NCBI GenBank assembly: GCA_964583795.1 | Contig: CAZOWX010000008.1 | Location: 1-61,354, forward strand | Source: JBDTME01 sp964583795 | GTDB lineage: Bacteria > Patescibacteriota > Microgenomatia > UBA1400 > PJMF01 | Direction of reading: 5' to 3' | DNA: 61,354 nucleotides | Shown here: in pieces, positions 27,748-36,502 of the stretch | Numbering within the stretch: position 1 is the stretch's first letter | How the letters are laid out: each line of letters opens with the position of its first letter | The notes under the pieces: model-generated | The model's input: the letters and a program-made list of their open reading frames with translations, nothing else | Database searches by the model: none | What the model was told of the DNA's origin: nothing | Position numbers and translations under genes: made by a program

Positions 27748-28470
27748 TCAAATAACAGCTGTATCTTTTGACACTCTCTTTGAATGGATTGTTAAAAATC
27801 GTTTGCAGTTTGCTCGTAAATACTCATGCCATTGACTTACGAGTAGGATTGTCTTGCCTTTATAAAATAGGTCTTGAATTTTATTTGAACATTTTTTTTG
27901 AAAATCCTGATCACCAACACTGACATTTTCATCTAAAATTAGAATATCAGGCTCAGCATTTATTGCTATTGCAAATCCAAGTCTTAACTTCATTCCCTGA
28001 GAATATGTGTACATCGGTACATCAATAAACTCTCCTATATCCGCAAACGCTACAATCTCATTGAACTTCTGCTGTATCCTATGCTTACTCATGCCGATTA
28101 CGAATCCGTTTAAGTAGATATTTTCTTCTCCACTCAAATCAGGATGGAAACCTGCTTCTAGATCGATAAGGGACACTATTTTCCCATTGGTTACTACTGT
28201 CCCTTCGTTTGGGGTAGTGATTCCTGAAATAATTTTTAGAAGAGTAGTTTTTCCAGCTCCATTAGATCCAATAATTCCGACTTTTTCGCCTCTATAAATA
28301 GTGAGGTTAATATTATCTAGAGCTGTAAAAGTGACTTTTTTCTTTCGGTTGACTAGCTTTTCAGAAAACGTAGGTTTTTCATGATGTACAACGTATCTTT
28401 TTGTCACGTTTTTGAGCTGTATGGCAACTTCTCTTTTAGCCTTTAGAATTTTTGTTTTTTTCTGTTTCAT
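27748..28470 (-). CDS. ABC exporter ATP-binding protein, Wzt/TagH-like
   Basis: 240 residues. Walker A GSNGAGKT at 68-75, signature YSQGMKLRLG around 156-165, Walker B LILD at 177-180 with Glu181. The position of the switch (H-loop) histidine is occupied by Gln213 in LLVSQWHEYL, where VSH is expected. The C-terminal carbohydrate-binding domain of classical Wzt proteins is absent. With the permease just upstream it should form the exporter for the lipid-linked polymer made by the locus; the exact substrate is unproven. Confidence 0.9.
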   Translation of the reverse strand: MKQKKTKILKAKREVAIQLKNVTKRYVVHHEKPTFSEKLVNRKKKVTFTALDNINLTIYRGEKVGIIGSNGAGKTTLLKIISGITTPNEGTVVTNGKIVSLIDLEAGFHPDLSGEENIYLNGFVIGMSKHRIQQKFNEIVAFADIGEFIDVPMYTYSQGMKLRLGFAIAINAEPDILILDENVSVGDQDFQKKCSNKIQDLFYKGKTILLVSQWHEYLRANCKRFLTIHSKRVSKDTAVI

Positions 28471-28588
28471 ACTCTATATTGAACTCGACGAAAAAATAAT
28501 TCGGGTGATTTTTTTTCATTGAATGGACACCCTTACCTCATCCACTTCTCACTTTTGACTTTTTACCTTTTACTTTTAACGTAACAAT

Positions 28589-29434
28589 CTACATCCAATC
28601 ATCAAAAAACTTGGCCTCTTTTTGAAAATACCACCAGCCAACTACCAAAATGCTGATTGCTATAAGCCCATTTACTAACACCATCTGCATTGAGGTGAAT
28701 GATTGATTGAGCAAGACCACCTGAAATCCTTCAATGATGGCTGCCGTGGGGTTGAATAAAAAAACCCAGTGAAATCGCGCTGGAATCAAGTTTAGTGCGT
28801 AGACAATAGGTGTCCCATAAAACCAAAGTGGCATGATGGCTTGGATAATAAAGTTGATGTCACGGTATTTGACGTTGAGCGCCGAGGTGAGCAGTGAAAA
28901 GCCAGCTGTCAGTAACACCAGCCAAACAATCAGAGGAACTGTCCAAAACATATTGACACTGTAAAGAAAGATGTGATCTAAAGAAAAGTGATCAGTGATT
29001 ATTTTGTTGGCAATCAGCGCAGCTAGCAACAACATAAATGCAATTAGAAAATGAAATAAGTTGGATAACACGATCGACAGGACAATTGATTCCCGAGGGA
29101 ACTTGGCTTTTTGAATCAGACTTCTTTCAAACACAATCGCAGGAGTACACTTCGTCACAGTCATAGCAAAAAAGTTCCATGGCAAAAGTCCGGTAAATAA
29201 AAACAGAAAATAATTGTCAACTTTGACTGGCACAAAAAACTGAAAAACAAATCCCATCACCAGCATCTGGAGTAACGGATTTAAAACAATCCACAAAAAC
29301 CCTAACACAGCAAACTTATACCGAGCTTTTATCTCTTTCTCGGTCATCGCAAGTAAAAAATCAAGATAGTATTGTTGTTTTTCGTTGAAGAATCGCACGT
29401 TGGGTACTATAGCATGATTGGGTTTTGGCGTCAT
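28589..29434 (-). CDS. ABC-2 type polysaccharide exporter permease, Wzm/TagG-like
   Basis: 281 residues, six hydrophobic helices. An amphipathic N-terminus leads into KEIKARYKFAVLGFLWIVLNPLLQML, the ABC2_membrane start. FWFYGTPIVY-like LWFYGTPIVYALNLIP and the FNPTAAIIEGFQ segment near the end are characteristic of Wzm/TagG. It precedes the ATPase gene with a 118-bp gap containing an ACTTTT-rich spacer. Confidence 0.9.
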   Translation of the reverse strand: MTPKPNHAIVPNVRFFNEKQQYYLDFLLAMTEKEIKARYKFAVLGFLWIVLNPLLQMLVMGFVFQFFVPVKVDNYFLFLFTGLLPWNFFAMTVTKCTPAIVFERSLIQKAKFPRESIVLSIVLSNLFHFLIAFMLLLAALIANKIITDHFSLDHIFLYSVNMFWTVPLIVWLVLLTAGFSLLTSALNVKYRDINFIIQAIMPLWFYGTPIVYALNLIPARFHWVFLFNPTAAIIEGFQVVLLNQSFTSMQMVLVNGLIAISILVVGWWYFQKEAKFFDDWM

Positions 29435-29807
29435 TATTTGATTGAAATGTTATTTGAAGCAGTCTGTAAAAAACAGTAATCTCTCACTTGACTGACATTA
29501 TTACGTATCAGACTGACTGTATAGTACCCAATACAAAAGCAATCACCAAACTTTGTACTGCACTGCACTGGATACATGTGACATGCTTCTTCACAAAGAA
29601 CATTGTGTAAACGATTAATGAACTTTATTTTATGTTAGAAGAAATATACGGTTGAAATCTCAACCTTTGCTTTCTGGGGAAAATTGACAAAAAGCATTGA
29701 TACTCAATAAAAACTCTTAATCTGCGAAATTGAGAAAAGTTAGTTGGTATTTGTTATCGACTTCAATTTTTTGTAAGCTGTAACAAAGCTTTTTCGAAAT
29801 ATTATCT
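29435..29807. other. Divergent intergenic region between exporter and surface-protein array
   Basis: 373 bp without a gene. It should hold the promoters for the exporter (minus) and the surface-protein array (plus). A perfect consensus -35 TTGACA is at 29684-29689, but the hexamers 17-18 bp downstream (TAAAAA type) are poor -10 boxes. A small hairpin ggttga-aatc-tcaacc lies at 29650-29665. Confidence 0.4.
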
Positions 29808-31172
29808 ATGTCACAGGTAAAAACCTCACTCAGATTCTTTGTTGTTCAGATCAAAAAAATCCGATCAACAGTGCGAGCTTTGATCACCCACCAGCATATC
29901 ACTCAAAATCAGATCATCGGAATCCTTACTATTCTGTTACTAATAGTTGGATCTGCTGTCGGAGTGTATTTAGGTAGCCAGACACAGGAAATTCGACAAC
30001 GAGCGAGTAATACATATCCAAACTGTGCAGATCCCTCTGCGTTCGACTTCTGCTCGGGAAAACTAGTTGGGACTCCTTGCGGGGACAATTCAATCTGCAC
30101 GAACACCGAGGAAAAAGATAGTTGTATTTGTGAGAAAAATACTTGCGCTAACCCATCTGAGTACACTGCGTGTTCGGGAGTAGAGGTCGGAACATCCTGT
30201 GGCAGTGGCGGCACCTGCACGAACACTCCAACAAAAAAAAGCTGCATTTGCGAAGGACAAAAGTGCGCAAACCCTTCAACATACGCTCCCTGCTCTGGCG
30301 TAGACGTCGGGACGTCTTGTGGTAGTGGTGGCACATGTATGAATGCGCCCTTCAAGGATGACTGCATTTGCGAAGGGCAAAAGTGTGCAAACCCATCAAC
30401 CTATGCACCTTGCTCTGGAGTGGACGTTGGGACATCTTGTGGAAATGGTGGTACATGTATGAATGCTCCATTTAAGGATGATTGTATTTGCGAAGGACAG
30501 CTCCCCACATACACTCCAGCACCCATTGTCGATTGTTATGAAGCCTGTATCCGAGTCGAAAGCGATCCTGGTGTGTGTAAAGAGCTACCGTTATGTCCCT
30601 CTTGCAAAGAAGTTTGCGCAGCAAAATTCCCAAAAGCCGCTCCGTATTGCAACACGCTTCGCAGTTGCAGCAGTCCAGATTGCCCTGGACAACCCCCTGG
30701 GGCATCTTGCTCCAAGGATGGAGTGTGTGATGCGAGATACAGAACTGTCTACTCAGGTTGCGAAAGCGTTGAGAGCGTTAGCTGTTGTCTGATTGACCCC
30801 ACTAACACACCCAGACCCACCAATACTTCAGTCCCCCGACCAACAAACACCTCAGTTCCCAACACCCCAGGACAACCAACAAATACTCCGGTTCCGGCTC
30901 CTACAAACACGTCTGTTCCTCACCCAACGGACGCCCCTCGTCCACCGACAAACACTCCACGCCCTACCAATACACCAACGGGACCAACACATACTGCTAC
31001 ACCTTCTTATACACCTGGAGGACCGACTATAACTGCAACATATACTAGTACTCAGACACCCACTCCCGCGGAACTTCCAAAGGCTGGGAACACAATTCCC
31101 ACGGTAGTGATCCTCTACGTTGGAATAATAATCGTCATCATCGGGATAGTCGGGTTCGTTATCTTACTGTAA
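29808..31172 (+). CDS. Surface protein: module A, four Cys repeats, Thr/Pro stalk, LPKAG helix
   Basis: 454 residues. A basic cytoplasmic tail (1-33) is followed by NQIIG and a hydrophobic helix (about 36-56) ending YLGSQTQEIRQRAS. Four Cys-rich units of about 40 residues follow (from about residue 72 to 235; pattern C-x-N/D-PS...CSG...VGTSCG...GTC...CICEG), then a second Cys-rich region, a TNTP-rich stalk (about 337-415) and LPKAG with a C-terminal helix ending at the last residue. No basic tail follows the helix. It has two possible membrane anchors, unless one is cut. First gene of the plus-strand surface array. Function unknown; adhesion or envelope structure is inferred. Confidence 0.85.
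   Translation: MSQVKTSLRFFVVQIKKIRSTVRALITHQHITQNQIIGILTILLLIVGSAVGVYLGSQTQEIRQRASNTYPNCADPSAFDFCSGKLVGTPCGDNSICTNTEEKDSCICEKNTCANPSEYTACSGVEVGTSCGSGGTCTNTPTKKSCICEGQKCANPSTYAPCSGVDVGTSCGSGGTCMNAPFKDDCICEGQKCANPSTYAPCSGVDVGTSCGNGGTCMNAPFKDDCICEGQLPTYTPAPIVDCYEACIRVESDPGVCKELPLCPSCKEVCAAKFPKAAPYCNTLRSCSSPDCPGQPPGASCSKDGVCDARYRTVYSGCESVESVSCCLIDPTNTPRPTNTSVPRPTNTSVPNTPGQPTNTPVPAPTNTSVPHPTDAPRPPTNTPRPTNTPTGPTHTATPSYTPGGPTITATYTSTQTPTPAELPKAGNTIPTVVILYVGIIIVIIGIVGFVILL
30022..30498 (+). repeat. Four tandem ~120-bp coding repeats
   Basis: The Cys-rich units of the surface protein repeat at DNA level. Units 3 and 4 (about 30258-30500) are nearly identical apart from third positions, while unit 1 is most diverged. 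This indicates recent duplication at the distal end of the array. Confidence 0.75.
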
Positions 31173-31265
31173 ATGTGCAGACAACATTGAGAGCCTGTTT
31201 AAAAAGTCTCATTTTGGCTGTAGATGGTCGCTTCTGATACTCGTTCTTGGAACAAGACCGTTATT

Positions 31266-31290
31266 ACGTGACAAGTCTTTTAAGTCACGT
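31266..31290. repeat. Inverted repeat acgtgac...gtcacgt
   Basis: Perfect 7-bp arms (31266-31272 and 31284-31290) around an 11-nt loop. They lie in the gap between the first surface protein and the ATPase remnant. This could be a terminator-like hairpin or a piece of a decayed mobile element; no U-tract follows. Confidence 0.4.
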
Positions 31291-31331
31291 TGAGAGTCGA
31301 AATGTTTTACGTGCTCATGGTAGTAGATAAC

Positions 31332-31535
31332 TCACATTGGGTTGTTCAACAAAGTCGCGTGAGACGAGGTTTTCCCTACTTGTCTCATGCCAGTAATGAT
31401 GAGAGCATTTTTGTGTTCAAGCTGCTTGACAAGTTTGTAAAAAAGTAGTCTGTTTTCATGCTCGCCAATTATTCCACTCAATCGTTTCAGTTGAGAAAAG
31501 ACTCTCTCAACGGTGCATTTTTTTTTCTTGAACAC
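31332..31535 (-). pseudogene. Remnant of an AAA/DUF4143-type ATPase, N-terminal piece only
   Basis: 67 residues that end just after a P-loop, LIITGMRQVGKTS. In AAA_14/DUF4143 ATPases this is followed by about 350 more residues. Here the frame drifts into SHATLLNNP and stops, and no continuation is visible in other frames to 31173. The reading frame is open for another 25 codons upstream of the listed GTG. Probably a degraded gene. Confidence 0.55.
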
Positions 31536-31564
31536 TTCAAGAAAGCCCTGTTGTTTGATTTTTC

Positions 31565-32227
31565 CTAGGGGTGAGTTTTCTTCAACTTTGCCAATACCAG
31601 CTTGATCTGTCCATAGCTGATTTCCGCTGGCAACTGCTCCTTCATTGTTTTGAGTCGAGCGTTCGGGTTTTGTTTAATAACTCTGAAAATGTGCTTGAGT
31701 TTATCTGGACTTACCCATGCAGAAATGTCGGTTATTTTACCAGCAGACACCAATTCTGCCAGATGACTGGTGATTGTTGACATGTTTAGACCACGAAGTT
31801 GTGTTATTTCCTCAAGAGTTTTTCCATGTTGCCAGAGTTCAAACGTTTGATGCTGGGTAGGCCCAATAACCCCATTCAATGTTGGCGTACTTAGCACTTC
31901 TAAAATCCTCCTTGGGACAATCAACTTTGGTTTGTTTTTTAAAAACTGTCGACCCTTTTGAGAAAGATGCAAACCTCTCCCTACATGAGCACGATAAATC
32001 AATCCTTGGTTGAGCAACACTTTGATCACCATTCTCACTTGATCGATAGACAAATCTTGAACAATATTGAAGGTGGAAAGTTTATCAAACTCGTGTGCCA
32101 ATACTCTTTTACTGTGACTCCCGCACAAAATCTCAGCAATGAGTCGTGATCCACAACGTTCTTGTACCCTGTAGATGCAAGACAGAATTTTTAAGGTCAA
32201 AATTGACACGTCAAAAGTTTCTTTCAT
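31565..32227 (-). CDS. Standalone RecQ C-terminal module (RQC winged helix plus HTH_40)
   Basis: 220 residues. Residues 1-98 (FDVSILTLKILSCIYRVQERCG...LIAEILCGS...LSTFNIVQDLSIDQVRMVIKVLLNQGLI...LHLSQKGRQFL) match the RQC winged helix of RecQ helicases, which binds the duplex-fork junction. Residues about 120-217 (TFELWQHGKTLEEITQLRGLNMSTITSHLAELVSAGKI) match the HTH_40 domain found after RQC in RecQ and related proteins. The helicase and zinc-binding domains are missing: the start Met sits exactly at the RQC boundary, and a promoter-like region lies directly upstream. It may act as a DNA-structure-binding or regulatory protein. Domain calls are by pattern. Confidence 0.75.
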   Translation of the reverse strand: MKETFDVSILTLKILSCIYRVQERCGSRLIAEILCGSHSKRVLAHEFDKLSTFNIVQDLSIDQVRMVIKVLLNQGLIYRAHVGRGLHLSQKGRQFLKNKPKLIVPRRILEVLSTPTLNGVIGPTQHQTFELWQHGKTLEEITQLRGLNMSTITSHLAELVSAGKITDISAWVSPDKLKHIFRVIKQNPNARLKTMKEQLPAEISYGQIKLVLAKLKKTHP

Positions 32228-32240
32228 ACCTACAGTTTTA

Positions 32241-32272
32241 TTGTAACATCAGTAAATTTTTTGTGTTATACT
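32241..32272 (+). promoter_or_regulatory. Candidate promoter for the coiled-coil gene
   Basis: TTGTAA at 32241-32246 and TATACT at 32267-32272, spacing 20 bp, longer than optimal. The 81-bp gap is shared with the divergent RQC gene. Confidence 0.4.
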
Positions 32273-32308
32273 CACCACAAATTGAATTGATGTTGGAGGG
32301 TTAATGAT

Positions 32309-33277
32309 ATGCCGAAAACAGCTGTTTCTGCCCGGAACACAAAACAAGAGTTACTTGATGCCTACGATCAACTCGTCAAAGAGCTAGAAAAACAAGATCA
32401 ACAATCAAACTCAAGTCCCGTCAATACTCCCCCCACAGCAACACCATCAAAGTCGGTCTCAATCGAGAAACCTGAGGAAATTGTTCAAGCTATTGGCAAG
32501 CTGCGTGTGACTATCACCGAACATTTAGGAATGATTGTTGATCAATTGGTCGAAGAAAGTGAAAAACTCGAGCGACTGAGACATGAATCACAAACAATTC
32601 AACAAGAAATCCACACGCTTCATCAAATCAAAGTCGAAGCGACCACCTTGCACAATCTGCTCAAATTAAAAAACGAGGAAGAGCAAAGACTCAATCAGCA
32701 AATTGCCCAGCTACGTCAAGAGTGGGAGAATGAGCAACGCGATCATGATAAAAGTCTACGTGATGAGAAATTTGAACAAGAAACACAGCGAAAACGCGAA
32801 AATGAAGAGTATTTGTATCAGCTGAAAATAAAACGCCAGCAAGACGAGGAAACATATAAGACCAAACGAAAAATCGTTGAAGAAGAGCTTGCAACAAGAG
32901 CCTTAGAGTTAAAACAAAAAGAGGAAGAGTTTGTTTCGTTAAACCAAACAGTCAAGGTCCTTGAGAAAAAACTGGAAACTGAAATTATAAAAGTCAGAAC
33001 TGAAACGACCAGAGAAATTACTCGTGAACTGGAAACAAAGTATAATCTCGAGAAAAAAGAAACTGAAGGAGAGCGAAAACTGAGTCAACTTACTATTAGT
33101 AATTTACAAAAAACCATTACTGCTCAAGAAGCTGAGATCATGGATTTGAAGACCAAGCTTGACAGAGCAACTGCACAAATTAAAGATATCGCTATCAGTG
33201 TCATTGAGGTACAAAAACCAACCACAGCAGTCGTTGCCAATCAGGCTAAAATAAGTAAAAAAGACGAAGACGAGTGA
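32309..33277 (+). CDS. Coiled-coil protein of unknown function
   Basis: 322 residues, no signal peptide or membrane helix. Residues 1-30 are helical and charged, 35-55 are a Ser/Pro/Thr linker, and about 60-300 are almost continuous heptad-like Glu/Lys/Gln-rich sequence, predicted as one long coiled coil with short breaks. The C-terminus is highly acidic/basic (KKDEDE). A strong Shine-Dalgarno GGAGGG at 32295-32300 lies 8 nt before the ATG, which is unusual in this window. It could be a filament or scaffold protein; no family recognised. Confidence 0.8.
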   Translation: MPKTAVSARNTKQELLDAYDQLVKELEKQDQQSNSSPVNTPPTATPSKSVSIEKPEEIVQAIGKLRVTITEHLGMIVDQLVEESEKLERLRHESQTIQQEIHTLHQIKVEATTLHNLLKLKNEEEQRLNQQIAQLRQEWENEQRDHDKSLRDEKFEQETQRKRENEEYLYQLKIKRQQDEETYKTKRKIVEEELATRALELKQKEEEFVSLNQTVKVLEKKLETEIIKVRTETTREITRELETKYNLEKKETEGERKLSQLTISNLQKTITAQEAEIMDLKTKLDRATAQIKDIAISVIEVQKPTTAVVANQAKISKKDEDE

Positions 33278-33374
33278 GACTAGTTGCGTTTTTCAAGTAA
33301 GTACCTTTGAAAAGTCAGAATAATTTTTTGTTTTTCCAACAACCAGTATGCGATTATTTCTATTTTTTCGCCGG

Positions 33375-33391
33375 CAAGCAAGCTTTGCTTG
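33375..33391. repeat. Short perfect palindrome caagcaa-gct-ttgcttg
   Basis: Seven-bp arms with a 3-nt loop in the 264-bp gap between the coiled-coil gene and the next surface protein. It may be a terminator for the coiled-coil gene, but no U-tract follows. The rest of the gap shows nothing clear. Confidence 0.4.
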
Positions 33392-33541
33392 TACAACAAA
33401 GTAGGCTTATCTGCTAGACTTGCTATTGTCTCTTGACTTCATCCCCTCCTGATTTGTATCCTAAGATCTGTACTAGTTTTGTATTTCGTATTGTGTCATG
33501 ATTGAAAAAACTAGTTAAAAATAGCAATTTTGTCTACCATC

Positions 33542-34753
33542 ATGTCCTACTCTTCCGATCGCATTACCACTGCTTTTCATCAAGTACGAAAAGATGTTGC
33601 AACGCTTTTAAACCCCAAAACGTACGAGCATTTGTCTCAAAATCAGATCATTGGTGCGTTAACAGTGCTTTTGTTAGTGGTTGGGGTGAGTGTGGGGGTA
33701 TACCTAGGCGGACAAGGACAGGAGACAAGAAAACAAGCCCAAGTTTACTGTATCGAAGAGGGTGGGACTTGCTTTCCAGGGTCTGTGTGTTGTGGGGCAA
33801 ATACGTGTGATAATCATATTTGCACCAATCCAAATCAGAACTGTGTTGGAGAGTTATTGTGTAAGGGTGTAAATCAAAATTGTTGTCCAGGAATGACATC
33901 TATTGTCGATTCCCAATGTTCTAGTGGATTCAGATGTGTACAAGATCCTACTTTATGCAAGTCTTCTAGTGATAGTGGCAACTGTACCGGCAAACATGAA
34001 GGACAAGCCTGTACTAGAGACAGCTTGACAGGAATCTGCGGCTTTACAAATCAGACTACTGATTCTTGTGAATGCGTTCTACTATCTCAAAATCCTTGTG
34101 AAGACAAAGGGGGAACTTGCTACTTTGGCTACACTGACTGTCGTAATCTGGGATTGGAAAAACCTAGTGATCCAGATATGACCTGTCCTCAGGATGCCGG
34201 TTCGCCGATTTTTAATCTTTGCTGTGTCGCTGCTGCCCCTACCAACACTTCTGTTCCACGCAACACCAACACGCCAGTCCCGAACACACCGGGTCAACCT
34301 ACAAACACGCCGGTTCCGAACCCAACAAATACATCGGTTCCAAACACTCCACGTCCTACCAATACCCCAGGTGGACCAACTAACACACCGCGACCGACTA
34401 ACACAGTCACCCCCACGTACACTCCAGGCGGTCCGACAATCACCCCGACTAATACTCCTGTAATTGCTCCAGTTTGTGTCAATGTGACGCTCAATAACCC
34501 CGCCGCATCGGTACCAAACACACCTCCAAAGATCGGTGATATTGTCACGATGACGTGTTCTCAAGTCGCTGGTGCCACTCGCTACGAGTTTCGAGTGAAA
34601 TTACCAAATGGCTCGTATGTCAGTGTTGACCCAAGTCTCACAACACCATATGTTTCTCAGCAGTTAACTATTTCGACTGCTGGTGTTCACGTCGCAGCGT
34701 GTCGCCCGTGTGCTACGGTTGACAGCACATCATGTGCACCGTGGGAGAACTAA
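33542..34753 (+). CDS. Surface protein: module A, Cys-rich, Thr/Pro stalk, RYEFR domain
   Basis: About 403 residues from ATG 33542; an in-frame TTG at 33530 is less likely. Cytoplasmic tail, QNQIIGALTVLLLVVGVSVGVYLG helix region, then QGQETRKQAQ. A Cys-rich region (about 24 Cys) leads to a TNTP stalk. The C-terminal 80 residues (from PPKIGDIVTMTC) contain GATRYEFRVKL and a terminal C-x2-C...C-x2-WE pattern shared with the proteins ending at 38934 and 42256. There is no C-terminal helix or LPKAG, so it is probably N-anchored with the RYEFR domain at its tip. Next gene: module-B LPKAG protein. Confidence 0.82.
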   Translation: MSYSSDRITTAFHQVRKDVATLLNPKTYEHLSQNQIIGALTVLLLVVGVSVGVYLGGQGQETRKQAQVYCIEEGGTCFPGSVCCGANTCDNHICTNPNQNCVGELLCKGVNQNCCPGMTSIVDSQCSSGFRCVQDPTLCKSSSDSGNCTGKHEGQACTRDSLTGICGFTNQTTDSCECVLLSQNPCEDKGGTCYFGYTDCRNLGLEKPSDPDMTCPQDAGSPIFNLCCVAAAPTNTSVPRNTNTPVPNTPGQPTNTPVPNPTNTSVPNTPRPTNTPGGPTNTPRPTNTVTPTYTPGGPTITPTNTPVIAPVCVNVTLNNPAASVPNTPPKIGDIVTMTCSQVAGATRYEFRVKLPNGSYVSVDPSLTTPYVSQQLTISTAGVHVAACRPCATVDSTSCAPWEN

Positions 34754-34840
34754 AACAGGGAAGTTGTTGGGTGGTTGGGTTGTTAAGTGCTTTGTCAACT
34801 AAATACTGAAAGAAACAAAACAATCGTTCGTAAGAAAAAA

Positions 34841-36361
34841 ATGACGGATGCGTTCAGATCTATGGATAGAAAAGCTCAAGCATTATTAAAAAAATATAAC
34901 CCTTTGATTATTGGGGTAGTGGTTTTGGTGGGGTTGTTTGCTATTGCTACAGCTTTGTATCAGCGTGGGCGGGGTCCTTTAGCACCCAATGCCCCAGGAT
35001 CTACTCCCAAAGCCGATGTGATAACCAATGGTTGCACGGTTGATTTTACCGTTCCTGAAAATTCCAATTTAGTGTGTGTCAAGCGAGCTTTTCAAGATGA
35101 ACTCGATAATACTGCTGGTGGTCCATACCACTTCCGTCGTGAAATTCAAACCATAAAAGCTGGTGACGTGATTGTTTTTAACCTAGATATTCAAAACAAT
35201 GGCAATGATGGCACGATTGTGAATCTCCAAGACTTATTCTCTATTACTCCAGCAATGTCGAATGCGCTCACCTTTTTGGACTCAAACTGTCCTGGAGGAG
35301 GAACTTTTGACCCTGCAGCGTTAACTTTGGCTTGTTCCAACAAGTTTGTCGGTGGGCTTGGTCAAAATCAACAAATTACTTTCAGAGTTCGAGTCAACGA
35401 TGCGGCTACCATTGGTACAGTGATTAACAACTCAGCAACAGTTTCTGATTCAGTGAATGCAGCTACCTGTACCCAAAGTATTACAGTAGCAGAGGCAACT
35501 TCACAAAAAGAGTGTGATGCGATCTGTGAAACGGATAAAGAGTGTTCTGGTGATTTACGATGTCTTGATATTGGCGGTGGTCAGTTTGCTTGCCGTGATC
35601 CTCAGATTCCCAACGATCCAGCTTGTGGCACCCCCACACCAACACCTACCTTTACAGCCACACTTACCCCCAGTGAAACTCCAACGAGCACGCTCACTCC
35701 AACCGATACTGCAACACCAACTTTTACCAACACTCCGACAAATACACCAAGTAGTACACCTACTGCCACGGCAACGTTTACTCATACTCCAACTCCCACA
35801 TTCACACCGTCACCAACAGCCACGTTTACCCCAACTCCAACCTATACACCAACTCCAACGTTCACGCACACGCCGACTCCAACATTCACTCATACCCCGA
35901 CACCAACGTTTACTGCCACAGCGACTGCAACGTTCACGCCGACAGCGACCTTGACCTACACTCCAACTGCTACATTCACATACACTCCAACCATTACGTT
36001 GACTGCGACCAACACACCAACTGGCACACTGAGTCCCACCGCTACGTTTACGGCTACTTATACCCCGTCAAATACACCAACCACACGAATTTTGGCATCG
36101 TGTAATCAATCCTGCAGCTCAAATGCTGACTGTGCAGACTCAAGCATGATCTGTGTCACCACATCCAATGGCAACCGCTGCCGATTAGCGAGCAATGTCA
36201 ACTCCGATACGTGTACAAGCACAGTTGCCACCAATACTCCAACTTCATTTGTTCCTCAGCTACCAAAGGCTGGAAGTGAGAATCAAAAGGCTTTGCTCAT
36301 CGGAGCGGTGATTGTAGTCGTCATCATCGTTGGGGTCATTGGACTGCTACTAATCCTGTAA
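34841..36361 (+). CDS. Surface protein: module B, DUF11-like domain, long Thr/Pro stalk, LPKAG helix
   Basis: About 506 residues from ATG 34841, preferred over the GTG at 34787. Module B: helix IIGVVVLVGLFAIATALYQ, then GRGPLAPNAPGSTPKAD and GCTVDFTV. A beta domain with AGDVIVFNLDIQNNGNDG and ITFRVRVND resembles DUF11/conserved-repeat domains. A Cys cluster, a stalk of about 150 residues (TPTFT-type units), a second Cys cluster and LPKAG with a C-terminal helix follow. Its partner may be the RYEFR protein ending 87 bp upstream. Confidence 0.82.
   Translation: MTDAFRSMDRKAQALLKKYNPLIIGVVVLVGLFAIATALYQRGRGPLAPNAPGSTPKADVITNGCTVDFTVPENSNLVCVKRAFQDELDNTAGGPYHFRREIQTIKAGDVIVFNLDIQNNGNDGTIVNLQDLFSITPAMSNALTFLDSNCPGGGTFDPAALTLACSNKFVGGLGQNQQITFRVRVNDAATIGTVINNSATVSDSVNAATCTQSITVAEATSQKECDAICETDKECSGDLRCLDIGGGQFACRDPQIPNDPACGTPTPTPTFTATLTPSETPTSTLTPTDTATPTFTNTPTNTPSSTPTATATFTHTPTPTFTPSPTATFTPTPTYTPTPTFTHTPTPTFTHTPTPTFTATATATFTPTATLTYTPTATFTYTPTITLTATNTPTGTLSPTATFTATYTPSNTPTTRILASCNQSCSSNADCADSSMICVTTSNGNRCRLASNVNSDTCTSTVATNTPTSFVPQLPKAGSENQKALLIGAVIVVVIIVGVIGLLLIL
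35626..36090 (+). repeat. Thr/Pro stalk coding repeat
   Basis: Degenerate 6-bp (Thr-Pro) and 18-bp periodic coding repeat made of ACN and CCN codons. The corresponding protein segment lacks charged residues and could be O-glycosylated. Antisense and +1 frames stay open only because of this composition. Confidence 0.8.
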
Positions 36362-36502
36362 AAAAACAACTGTTACACACCTCACATTACTGCGACAACC
36401 AAGGGTTTGCATCAGGTCTAACAAAAATTTTAAAATTTTTTTAATGAATTGATTTTGAATTGTTTTTTTGCAAAAGAGATGTCGTAGACTGTAGCGAAAG
36501 CG

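Noticed and set aside
31200..31230. Definite insertion-sequence end at gagcctgtttaaaaagtctc
   Set aside because: No transposase, no matching opposite end and no target duplication seen; kept only as a low-confidence hint.
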